6,335 nt of DNA, taken from NCBI GenBank assembly GCA_023451265.1, contig JAEYAG010000197.1, positions 1-6,335 of the forward strand, in the 5' to 3' direction. Within the stretch, counting starts at the first letter, position 1, and the number at the start of each line of letters is the position of its first letter. This stretch comes from Actinomycetes bacterium. GTDB lineage: Bacteria; Actinomycetota; Actinomycetes; Actinomycetales; Microbacteriaceae. The notes under the pieces are model-generated. The model saw only the letters and a program-made list of their open reading frames with translations, was not told the origin of the DNA and searched no databases. Below are positions 1 to 4,977 of this stretch, piece after piece. The position numbers and the translations under genes were made by a program.

Positions 1-2
1 CG

Positions 3-431
3 GGGGTGTTCCAGACGCGCGGCGCCACGGCGCTCGTCTTCCGCGGCGATGACGGTCTGGACGAGCTGACGACGACGGGGCACAGCCGGGTGTGGGAGAT
101 CAGCCGCGGCGACATCCACGAGCACGACCTCGATCCGCGTGACGTCGGCATTCCGCTGGCCGACATCGGCGATCTGCTCGGCGGCGACGCGGCGCACAAC
201 GCCGCCGTCGTCCACCGCGTGCTCGACGGCGAAGCCGGGGCGGTGCGGGACATCGTGCTGCTGAACGCGGCCGCCGGCATCGTGTCGTACGAGCTGTTCC
301 GCGATGCCACCCAGGTGCAGTTCCCCATCGTCGAGCGCCTGGCACGCGCGCGCGACACGGCGGCGGCGGCGATCGACAGCGGCGCGGCGGCGGCGAAGCT
401 CGCGGCCTGGGTGGAAGCCACGTCCGCGTAA
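3..431 (+). CDS. trpD: Anthranilate phosphoribosyltransferase, C-terminal part (5' end outside window)
   Basis: TrpD joins anthranilate and PRPP to give phosphoribosyl-anthranilate, the second committed step of tryptophan synthesis, in the cytosol. The visible 142 residues are the C-terminal part of the alpha/beta domain. The segment GLDELTTTG is the family's conserved (G)xDE(x)T stretch, where the acidic pair helps bind PRPP-Mg. Further on, GGDAAHNAAVVHRVLDGE and RDIVLLNAAAGIV match the conserved C-terminal helices (GGDAxxNA...VLxGExGxxRDxVLLNAAA). The frame is open at the left edge, so the start lies outside the window; an internal GTG at position 6 is not a real start. The gene ends with TAA at 429-431, whose last base begins a perfect palindrome. 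It stands apart from other trp genes as far as this window shows. Identification is firm from motif order; only the N-terminal portion is unseen. Confidence 0.93.
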   Translation, partial: GVFQTRGATALVFRGDDGLDELTTTGHSRVWEISRGDIHEHDLDPRDVGIPLADIGDLLGGDAAHNAAVVHRVLDGEAGAVRDIVLLNAAAGIVSYELFRDATQVQFPIVERLARARDTAAAAIDSGAAAAKLAAWVEATSA

Positions 432-445
432 GTGGTCTGACCACT
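431..445. promoter_or_regulatory. Perfect 15-bp palindrome: GntR/FadR-type operator or short terminator hairpin
   Basis: AGTGGTCTGACCACT has 7-bp arms around a central T (438). It contains TGGT-N3-ACCA, the core typical of operators of FadR-subfamily GntR regulators. It can also fold as a 6-bp stem with a CTG loop and is followed 4 nt later by TTTT (450-453), so a weak intrinsic terminator for trpD is an alternative. TAGGGT at 445-450 could serve as a -10 box overlapping the site. The palindrome is directly visible; which role it plays is inference. Confidence 0.5.
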
Positions 446-492
446 AGGGTTTTCTCCGGCCCGTCCTCTGGTGCGCCTTCCGCGGTGACGGC

Positions 493-507
493 TACGTTGA
501 ACTCAAC
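493..507 (+). promoter_or_regulatory. Possible -10 box with adjacent inverted repeat, upstream of small membrane protein
   Basis: TACGTT at 493-498 fits the actinobacterial TAnnnT -10 pattern and would start a transcript near 505, about 28 nt before the ATG at 533. No convincing -35 is visible. Overlapping it is a short inverted repeat, GTTGA-AC-TCAAC (496-507), which could be an operator at the transcription start. Weak evidence only. Confidence 0.25.
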
Positions 508-532
508 AGCCGCTCCCGGAAGGAACGCCCCC

Positions 533-1027
533 ATGTCAGAAGAAGTCGTCGCCACCGCGGACACTCTCGAGCCCCCGCAGAAGAAGGTGGGGATCGTCAA
601 GGTCGCCGGCATTCTCGGCATCCTCGGCGGCATCGCCCTCATCGTCGTCGGCGTCGTCGTCTGGGTGATGGTCTCCACCCAGCTGCGCGCCGAGAACATC
701 ACCGTTCCCGACGACGCGATGGCCTTCCAGGGTCAGACCGTGGCCGGTCCCTTCACCGCCTACGTGCAGGCCGACATCATCCAGCACCACGCGCTCGAGG
801 CCTCGGGTGGCAAGACCTACGCCGAGCTGCCGCAGGACGACCCGGTGCGCGCGACGATGATGAACGCATCGTTCCTCCGCGCGTCGCTGTTCACCTCCGT
901 CGTCTCGTTCGGTGTCGCGGCATTCGCAATCGGCATCGGCATCCTGTCGATCCTCTTCGGTCTCGCGCTGAACCGACTGGCCGCCGTGCCGGTGATCGTC
1001 CGCCGGTCGGCCGTCACCCGCTCGTAA
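533..1027 (+). CDS. Small two-helix membrane protein (family often mislabelled LigA dioxygenase)
   Basis: This is a 164-residue membrane protein of unknown function. A short acidic/polar N-terminus is followed by a hydrophobic helix at about residues 22-48 (IVKVAGILGILGGIALIVVG). A polar loop of roughly 70 residues comes next, then a second helix at about 118-146 and a basic tail (VIVRRSAVTRS). By the positive-inside rule both ends are probably cytoplasmic and the loop extracytoplasmic. The loop segments HALEASGGKTYAEL and DDPVRATMMNASFLRASLF look like a family widespread in Actinobacteria and commonly labelled 'aromatic ring-opening dioxygenase LigA'. No dioxygenase fold or metal-ligand pattern is visible, so that label should not be used. 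The ATG at 533 is chosen because GGAAGGAA (518-525) lies 7 nt upstream; an upstream in-frame GTG at 485 has no such site. A strong hairpin follows the stop, so the gene appears monocistronic. Confidence 0.85.
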   Translation: MSEEVVATADTLEPPQKKVGIVKVAGILGILGGIALIVVGVVVWVMVSTQLRAENITVPDDAMAFQGQTVAGPFTAYVQADIIQHHALEASGGKTYAELPQDDPVRATMMNASFLRASLFTSVVSFGVAAFAIGIGILSILFGLALNRLAAVPVIVRRSAVTRS

Positions 1028-1034
1028 CGCGATC

Positions 1035-1066
1035 GGAGGGGCCTGCGCGATTGCGCAGGCCCCTCC
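1035..1066 (+). terminator. Strong stem-loop terminator, 14-bp perfect stem, no U tract
   Basis: GGAGGGGCCTGCGC (1035-1048) is exactly complementary to 1053-1066, with a GATT loop. It begins 7 bp after the stop codon of the membrane-protein gene. No T-run follows, which is common for actinobacterial terminators. It ends only 13 bp before the GTG start of the next gene. Confidence 0.8.
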
Positions 1067-1079
1067 GGCATCCGTCATC

Positions 1080-2066
1080 GTGGATCCCGTCGACGCGCTC
1101 CTGGAGATCGCGACCCTGCTCGAACGCGAGCGGGCGTCGCGATATCGTTCGTCCGCCTTCCGCACCGCCGCCGCCGTCGTCGAGGGGCTGACCCCGGCGG
1201 AGCGGGCGGATGCCGCGGGCCTGCGCCGGCGCAAGGGGATCGGCGATTCGTCGTTCGCGGTCATCCAGGAGGCGCTCGCGGGACAGGTGCCGCGCTACCT
1301 CGTGGAGCTCCGTGAGCGCTACGCCCCGGCACGATCGGCACTGCGGTCGGCGCTGCGGGGAGACCTGCACTGCCACTCCGAGTGGTCGGACGGCACGACC
1401 CCGATCGCGCAGATGGCAGCGGCGGCGCGGGGGCTGGGGCACGAGTACCTCGCTCTCACCGACCACTCACCACGGCTGCGGGTGGCGAACGGGCTCTCGC
1501 CGGAGCGGCTGCGGGCGCAGCTGGAGGAGATCCCGGCATACTCCGACGACGGCTTCACCCTGTTGAGCGGAATCGAGGTCGACATCCTCGACGGCGGCGA
1601 GCTCGACCAGGAGCCTGAGCTGCTCCAGGCGCTCGACGTCGTCGTGGCGTCGGCGCACTCGAAGCTGCGGATGGAGGCGGCGCCGATGACCCGCCGGCTG
1701 GTGACGGCGGTCTCCAGCGGTGAGGTGGATGTGCTCGGCCACGTCACGGGGCGCCTCATCACCGGCTCGCGGGGCACGCGCCCGCCGTCGACGTTCGATG
1801 CCGGCGCCGTGTTCGATGCGTGCGCCGCGCACCGGGTCGCTGTCGAGATCAACTCCCGGCCGGAGCGCGAGGACCCGCCCGACGACCTCATCGCGCTGGC
1901 ACTGGAGCGCGGATGCCTGTTCTCGATCGACTCCGACGCGCACGCGCCCGGTCAGCTGGGGCTGATCGACGAGGGCGCGGCGCGGGCCGAGCGCCTCGGC
2001 GTCCCGGCCGAGCGCATCGTCACGACGTGGCCGCTCGATCGCCTGCGGGCGTGGCTCGCGCGCTGA
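1080..2066 (+). CDS. Helix-hairpin-helix + PHP domain metal-dependent phosphoesterase
   Basis: This 328-residue cytosolic protein resembles a PolX-type DNA polymerase without its polymerase core. Residues 1-85 look like the N-terminal 8-kDa/HhH region (ALLEIATLLERERASRYRSS; hairpin KGIGDSSFA at 52-60). Residues about 93-328 form a PHP domain. Visible metal-site residues are H97 and H99 (DLHCHS), D104, D128-H129 (TDHS), E166 (GIEVDI), H193 (SAHSK), H221 (GHVTGR), and D286-H288 (DSDAH). PHP domains use a trinuclear metal centre to hydrolyse phosphoesters; in PolX proteins this gives 3'-5' exonuclease or AP-processing activity. The substrate here is unknown: DNA repair is plausible from the HhH part, but a histidinol-phosphatase-like or nucleotide phosphatase role cannot be excluded. 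GTG at 1080 is the only sensible start. It has no Shine-Dalgarno sequence and no -10 box at leaderless distance, and it sits just behind a terminator hairpin, so its promoter is unresolved. Confidence 0.9.
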   Translation: MDPVDALLEIATLLERERASRYRSSAFRTAAAVVEGLTPAERADAAGLRRRKGIGDSSFAVIQEALAGQVPRYLVELRERYAPARSALRSALRGDLHCHSEWSDGTTPIAQMAAAARGLGHEYLALTDHSPRLRVANGLSPERLRAQLEEIPAYSDDGFTLLSGIEVDILDGGELDQEPELLQALDVVVASAHSKLRMEAAPMTRRLVTAVSSGEVDVLGHVTGRLITGSRGTRPPSTFDAGAVFDACAAHRVAVEINSRPEREDPPDDLIALALERGCLFSIDSDAHAPGQLGLIDEGAARAERLGVPAERIVTTWPLDRLRAWLAR

Positions 2067-2096
2067 CGCGGAGGCGCCGGGGTCGGTTCGTCCGTG

Positions 2097-2159
2097 TTCA
2101 TCCGTCGCAAACTGCGGCTTCTGGGCTGGGTAGTCGCGATATCCGCCGGATGAAGGGGG
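2097..2159. repeat. Intergenic direct repeat, copy A (74-bp period)
   Basis: Positions 2097-2140 match 2171-2214 at 38 of 44 bases; five of the six differences are transitions. The shared tail GGATGA(A/G)GGGGG (2148-2159) keeps the same spacing as in copy B, so the register is constant at 74 bp. The core is ACTGCGGCTTC...GGGTAGTCGCGAT. Copy A also has a small internal near-duplication, TTCGTCCGTG/TTCATCCGTC (2087-2096 and 2097-2106). It lies between two convergent genes. Confidence 0.8.
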
Positions 2160-2170
2160 AGGCGGCGGGG

Positions 2171-2233
2171 TTCGTCTGTCGCGAACTGCGGCTTCCGGGG
2201 CGGGTAGTCGCGATGTGTGAAGGATGAGGGGGT
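2171..2233. repeat. Intergenic direct repeat, copy B, with hairpin-forming ends
   Basis: This second copy of the 74-bp-period repeat reaches the stop codon of the minus-strand exonuclease. Its core is bounded by TCGCGA palindromes (2179-2184 and 2208-2213). TCGCGA-(A)-CT pairs with AGTCGCGA, giving an 8-bp stem with one bulged A around an 18-nt GC-rich loop. Copy A keeps the right end but has TCGCAA at the left. The structure suits a REP/MITE-like dispersed element or a bidirectional terminator. Confidence 0.75.
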
Positions 2234-3156
2234 CAGGCGTCGGCGCGGGCGGCGAGCGCGGCGGCCGCGCGGCCGGCGGAGGCGCCGAGTCCCCAGCGCT
2301 CGGCCAGGGCCTCGAGCTCGCCGGCATCCGTCGCCCGGATGCGCGCGTCGATCTCGCCGAGGTCCAGGTCGCGCACCACCTCGACGACGCGGGGCGCGAC
2401 GGCGAGGTAGTCCGCGGCGGCGAGGATCTTCGCGCGGATGCCGGCGGTCATCCCCGTGCCGGATTCCGCCGCCGCGACGATGCCGGCGAGGTCGCCGTGC
2501 GCGGCGAGCAGGCTCGCGGCCGTCTTCTCCCCGATGCCGGCGACGCCCGGCAGCCCGTCCGAGGCGTCGCCGCGCATGACGGCGTAGTCCGCGTACTGCT
2601 CGGGGAGCACCCCGTACCGGCCGACGATGGCCGCCGCGTCGAGCAGCTCGAGATTGCTCATCCCGCGGCCCGTATATACGACCCGGACGCCGCGCTCGTC
2701 GTCGACGAACTGGAACAGGTCGCGGTCGCCGGTGACGACGTCGACCGGCAGGGTGGACTGCGTGGCGAGCGACCCGATGACGTCGTCGGCTTCGTGGTCC
2801 GCTGCACCGACGATGGGGATGCCGAGGGCGCCGAGCTCTGCCCGGATGAGCGGAACCTGGGCCTCGAGCGGATCGGGAACGACCTCGACGTCGGGGCCGG
2901 CGGCGACCGCCTCGGCGACGCGATGCGTCTTGTAGCTCGGGATGAGATCGACGCGCCACTGCGGGCGCCAGTCGTCGTCCCAGCACGCGACCAGGTGCGT
3001 CGGTTCGTACGTCGCGACGAGCTTGGCGATCATGTCGAGCAGGCCTCGCGCCGCATTCACGGGCGTCCCGTCGGGGGCACGTACGGTGTCAGGCACGCCG
3101 TAGAACGCGCGGAAGTAGAGCGACGCGGTGTCGAGCAGCATGAGACGGTCGGGCAT
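2233..3156 (-). CDS. Stand-alone 5'-3' exonuclease (FEN / DNA polymerase I N-terminal family)
   Basis: This 307-residue enzyme matches the 5'-nuclease domain of DNA polymerase I and ExoIX-type proteins, which remove RNA primers and flaps during replication and repair. Metal-binding acidic motifs appear in order: LLDT (D9), WDDD (59-62), HEADD (121-125), TGDRD (142-146) and GDASDGLPG (196-204). A helix-hairpin-helix, GVAGIGEKTA (204-213), follows and binds duplex DNA. The helical-arch segment SYKTHR (74-79) carries the basic residues expected to contact the phosphate. The length fits a complete nuclease domain with no polymerase part, so it is a separate paralogue and not a split polA. The ATG at 3156 has no clear Shine-Dalgarno, but TAGACT lies 6 nt upstream on the same strand, suggesting leaderless expression. 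It is 38 bp downstream of a lipoprotein gene on the same strand and converges on the PHP gene. Stop TGA is at 2233-2235. Confidence 0.92.
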   Translation of the reverse strand: MPDRLMLLDTASLYFRAFYGVPDTVRAPDGTPVNAARGLLDMIAKLVATYEPTHLVACWDDDWRPQWRVDLIPSYKTHRVAEAVAAGPDVEVVPDPLEAQVPLIRAELGALGIPIVGAADHEADDVIGSLATQSTLPVDVVTGDRDLFQFVDDERGVRVVYTGRGMSNLELLDAAAIVGRYGVLPEQYADYAVMRGDASDGLPGVAGIGEKTAASLLAAHGDLAGIVAAAESGTGMTAGIRAKILAAADYLAVAPRVVEVVRDLDLGEIDARIRATDAGELEALAERWGLGASAGRAAAALAARADA

Positions 3157-3162
3157 GCGCGG

Positions 3163-3168
3163 AGTCTA
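3163..3168 (-). promoter_or_regulatory. Candidate leaderless -10 box for the exonuclease gene
   Basis: On the minus strand TAGACT fits TAnnnT, and 6 nt separate it from the ATG, so the transcript would start at or next to the start codon. No matching -35 is recognisable. The box lies in the 38-bp gap after the lipoprotein stop codon, which would let the nuclease be expressed independently of the lipoprotein pair. Confidence 0.5.
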
Positions 3169-3194
3169 TCCGCGGCGAGGTGCCGGACGGTGGG

Positions 3195-3941
3195 TCAGCA
3201 GCCGACGCCGGCGGGATCTTCGATGCACGTCCGGTCGACGAGCGCCGTGCGCGCCTCGAGAACGTCGACCGTCGCGCTGGCCGTCGGGATCGCGAGCAGT
3301 CCGGGCACGGGCACCCACCCACTGCCGAAGTCGACCTCCGCCGCGTACCGCACGAGGGCGGATGCCGTGTACGTTCCGCGCGCGGCATAGGCATGGCTCG
3401 TCGGCGTCGCGCTGAACTGGGGGAGGCCGAGCGCAGACAGGGACCGGCCGCCGTCAGCGGCGGTGCGCGTCGCCCCGTCGCCGTAGGAGAAGACGACTGA
3501 GTCGGGCGTGAACCGCACGGTCACCGGGAGATCGAACAGCTCGCCGGTCTGCTCGTGGGCCGTCGCGGTGACGACGAAGTTGACCGGCATGCCGACGATG
3601 CCGACTCCGTCGGGTTCGTCGGTGAGCGCGAGGGCCGCCGGCGCGAAGGACGCGACGTCGTTCAACGTCGGGCGGAGTACCTCGACCTCGTATGTGATCG
3701 GCAGCCGATAGCAGAGCGCGCCGACGCACTCGGGGGCTGGTGCGGGAGCCGCCGCATCCGTGTCGCGACCGCTCCCGCCGCGGTCGCCACCTCCGCCCGT
3801 GATGTCCCGCCCGCCCGGAATCGTCCCGGAGACCTCGACTGCGGAGCCGGTGTTCTTCGGTGGGCAACGTTCGAGCTGGAAGTCGATCGCGGTGCATCCC
3901 GCGACCCCTGCCACGGCCAGGCCGAGAAGTACGCTCAGCAT
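3195..3941 (-). CDS. Secreted lipoprotein with PKD-like domain, C-terminal cysteine
   Basis: This 248-residue predicted lipoprotein has unknown function. The N-terminus is a hydrophobic signal ending in the lipobox VAGC (Cys16, lipidated). A low-complexity Gly/Asp/Ala/Pro-rich stretch (about 43-70) looks like a flexible tether. Residues about 115-230 carry a beta-rich region containing a PKD-type motif (FSYGDG, 151-156; HAYAARGTYTASALV, 183-197), a fold used for extracellular adhesion or binding. Cysteines are at 16, 26, 72, 77, 239 and 248; Cys248 is the last residue, suggesting 72-77 and 239-248 disulfides. The start ATG overlaps the stop of the upstream lipoprotein gene (ATGCTGA). GAGGAG sits only 2 nt before the ATG, closer than usual, so termination-reinitiation coupling is likely. 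The signal peptide lacks a basic n-region, and no standard start exists further upstream before an in-frame stop. PKD assignment is moderate, lipoprotein assignment good. Confidence 0.82.
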   Translation of the reverse strand: MLSVLLGLAVAGVAGCTAIDFQLERCPPKNTGSAVEVSGTIPGGRDITGGGGDRGGSGRDTDAAAPAPAPECVGALCYRLPITYEVEVLRPTLNDVASFAPAALALTDEPDGVGIVGMPVNFVVTATAHEQTGELFDLPVTVRFTPDSVVFSYGDGATRTAADGGRSLSALGLPQFSATPTSHAYAARGTYTASALVRYAAEVDFGSGWVPVPGLLAIPTASATVDVLEARTALVDRTCIEDPAGVGC

Positions 3942-4450
3942 TTCTCCTCGCTCGGAGTGCTTTGAGAGATGAGGGTGCCGGCGCTCGTCCAGATCGCTTC
4001 AATGTCGACCGAAAACTGGTCTGGACGTGTAGCCGGAGTGATGTCGGTCCCAGTGGCGTCAAGCACGCGCGCTTTGCTCATGTCCACGCAAGCGTGCACA
4101 GACGCTGAGTACACGGTGGCGTCGATCTGATCTAACGCTGTCACGGAGATAGGGCCACGTAGCTCAAGCTGCTCGAGCTCCAGCTGGCGGTCGCTATCGA
4201 TCGCTTCCTCAAGGGCCTGGCCGGTGAGAAAGACCAGCGGATCGACGGACTCATCTCCGGTCTGACGGGCACTCAGGGCATCGATGTACGCACGGTAGGT
4301 GTCTTCCGCGGCGGCGAAGGCCTCCTCCTCTGAGGCGAAGCCGGTCGGCGAGGGCGTCGGCGCGGGGTCCGGCATGCACGCCGTCAGGGCCGCGAGCGCC
4401 AGCAGCGCCGCCGCCGCGTGCGCCGTCCGACGCCACCGTCCCTGTGCCAT
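3935..4450 (-). CDS. Small lipoprotein, probable NTF2-like domain, C-terminal cysteine
   Basis: This 171-residue predicted lipoprotein has unknown function. It has a basic n-region (GRWRRTA), a hydrophobic Ala/Leu core, and lipobox LTAC with Cys25. A Pro-rich linker (PDPAPTPSPTG) follows. A domain of about 135 residues begins FASEEEAFAAAEDTYRAYIDAL, whose helix and following alpha/beta pattern suggest an NTF2-like fold; this is inference. Cys121 (VHACVDMS) and Cys171, the final residue, could form a disulfide. ATG at 4450 is preferred over an in-frame ATG at 4468 because a TAACGT -10 box lies 7 nt before 4450 and overlaps the longer reading. It heads a minus-strand pair with the PKD lipoprotein, overlapping it by 7 bp, and its last codons encode the next gene's Shine-Dalgarno. 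Base composition is unusual: 181 of 300 bases at 3961-4260 are G or C by hand count, visibly below its neighbours, with many codons such as TCT, ATT, CAA and ACT. Confidence 0.82.
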   Translation of the reverse strand: MAQGRWRRTAHAAAALLALAALTACMPDPAPTPSPTGFASEEEAFAAAEDTYRAYIDALSARQTGDESVDPLVFLTGQALEEAIDSDRQLELEQLELRGPISVTALDQIDATVYSASVHACVDMSKARVLDATGTDITPATRPDQFSVDIEAIWTSAGTLISQSTPSEEKC

Positions 4451-4457
4451 GCGCCCC

Positions 4458-4463
4458 ACGTTA
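4458..4463 (-). promoter_or_regulatory. Leaderless -10 box for the lipoprotein pair
   Basis: TAACGT on the minus strand is followed by 7 nt and then the ATG at 4450. The same hexamer and spacing recur before the cation transporter (4965-4970). No good -35 element is visible. Confidence 0.55.
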
Positions 4464-4489
4464 GCCATCTCCGCGCGGACGCGATGAGG

Positions 4490-4498
4490 TTATCCACA
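4490..4498 (+). promoter_or_regulatory. Exact DnaA-box sequence TTATCCACA in divergent promoter region
   Basis: The 9-mer TTATCCACA is a perfect match to the classical high-affinity DnaA box. It lies between two divergent leaderless promoters and ends 2 bp before the TACGAT -10 box of the SEC-C gene, so bound DnaA would hinder RNA polymerase there. It is a single site; no cluster or AT-rich unwinding region is present, so this is not an origin. Confidence 0.5.
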
Positions 4499-4500
4499 CG

Positions 4501-4506
4501 TACGAT
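4501..4506 (+). promoter_or_regulatory. Leaderless -10 box for the YchJ-like SEC-C gene
   Basis: TACGAT is followed by 7 nt and then ATG at 4514, with no Shine-Dalgarno between. The transcript would begin at or next to the start codon. A DnaA-box sequence abuts it upstream; no convincing -35 is seen. Confidence 0.55.
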
Positions 4507-4513
4507 CGAGCCC

Positions 4514-4942
4514 ATGTCCTTCGGAGTCGCCGCGCAGGGAAGAACGCCGTCCGCCGACGCTCCGTGCCCATGTGGCGGCGGCACCTACGGCACGTGCTGC
4601 GGCCCGGTGCTCGCCGGTGTCCCGGCGGCGACGGCGGAGCAGCTCATGCGGTCGCGGTTCACCGCGTTCGCGCTCGGACACGCACGTCACGTGCGCGACT
4701 CCTGGCATCCCTCGACGGCCCCGGACTCCGTCGACCTGGAAGACGTACTGCGCTGGGAGCGGCTCGACATCGTCCGCACCGAGGAGGGACAGCCCGGCGA
4801 TCGTCGCGGTCTCGTCGAGTTCGTCGCGTCGTGGCGCGACGCGCGCACGGGGGAGAGCGGGCGGCTCCACGAGGTGAGCCGGTTCCGATTCGCGCTCGGC
4901 CGGTGGTACTACCTCGACGGGCAGGTCGACGCCGACGGGTGA
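4514..4942 (+). CDS. UPF0225 / YchJ-like protein with SEC-C zinc motif
   Basis: This 142-residue cytosolic protein is of the YchJ (UPF0225) family, whose biochemical role is not established. Residues 18-29 form the SEC-C motif CPCGGGTYGTCC, a small cysteine cluster that binds zinc in SecA and other proteins. Residues about 40-140 form the family's NTF2-like domain: TAEQLMRSRFTAFALG (40-55) and DSWHPSTAP (62-70) are hallmark segments, followed by LVEFVASWRDARTG, LHEVSRFRFALGRWYYLDG at the C-terminus. In this motif order the length and content are those of a complete family member. The ATG at 4514 is chosen from the leaderless -10 box 7 nt upstream and because the family normally starts shortly before the SEC-C motif; an in-frame ATG at 4418 would overlap the divergent lipoprotein gene and its promoter. 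The cation transporter begins 35 bp downstream and has its own promoter-like box. Confidence 0.9.
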   Translation: MSFGVAAQGRTPSADAPCPCGGGTYGTCCGPVLAGVPAATAEQLMRSRFTAFALGHARHVRDSWHPSTAPDSVDLEDVLRWERLDIVRTEEGQPGDRRGLVEFVASWRDARTGESGRLHEVSRFRFALGRWYYLDGQVDADG

Positions 4943-4964
4943 CCTCGACCCCCGCGTGCGGGCG

Positions 4965-4970
4965 TAACGT
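4965..4970 (+). promoter_or_regulatory. Leaderless -10 box for the cation transporter
   Basis: TAACGT is followed by 7 nt and then ATG at 4978, the same hexamer and spacing as at the lipoprotein promoter. This decides between ATG 4972 and ATG 4978. A small hairpin, CCCGC-GT-GCGGG (4951-4962), lies just upstream in the spacer and could be a weak terminator for the SEC-C gene. Confidence 0.5.
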
Positions 4971-4977
4971 GATGTCC

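Noticed and set aside
485..532. GTG start 48 bp upstream of the membrane protein ATG
   Set aside because: It has no Shine-Dalgarno, spans the probable promoter, and the ATG at 533 has GGAAGGAA at proper distance.
2067..2232. CRISPR array
   Set aside because: There are only two imperfect copies with a long unit and a short spacer, and no cas genes nearby; it fits a duplicated intergenic element.
1467..2327. Long open frame on the minus strand across the PHP gene
   Set aside because: It is antisense to a gene with intact PHP motifs, its product is Arg/Pro-rich low complexity, and it runs through the repeat region. It is typical of high-GC shadow frames.
2224..3390. 388-codon open frame on the plus strand opposite the exonuclease
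   Set aside because: It is a shadow of the exonuclease and lipoprotein genes, shows no recognisable family and lacks a start signal.
4451..4468. ATG at 4468 for the lipoprotein gene
   Set aside because: It lies upstream of the -10 box TAACGT, so the expected transcript would not contain it; the shorter form gives a normal lipoprotein signal.
4490..4498. Replication origin
   Set aside because: There is one DnaA box only, with no cluster, AT-rich element, or dnaA/dnaN neighbours.
4418..4513. Upstream ATG for the SEC-C protein
   Set aside because: It would overlap the divergent lipoprotein coding region and both promoters, and adds residues unlike the family.
4564..4977. Upstream extension of the transporter frame through the SEC-C gene
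   Set aside because: The extra residues are an Arg-rich shadow of the SEC-C gene; the transporter starts at 4978.
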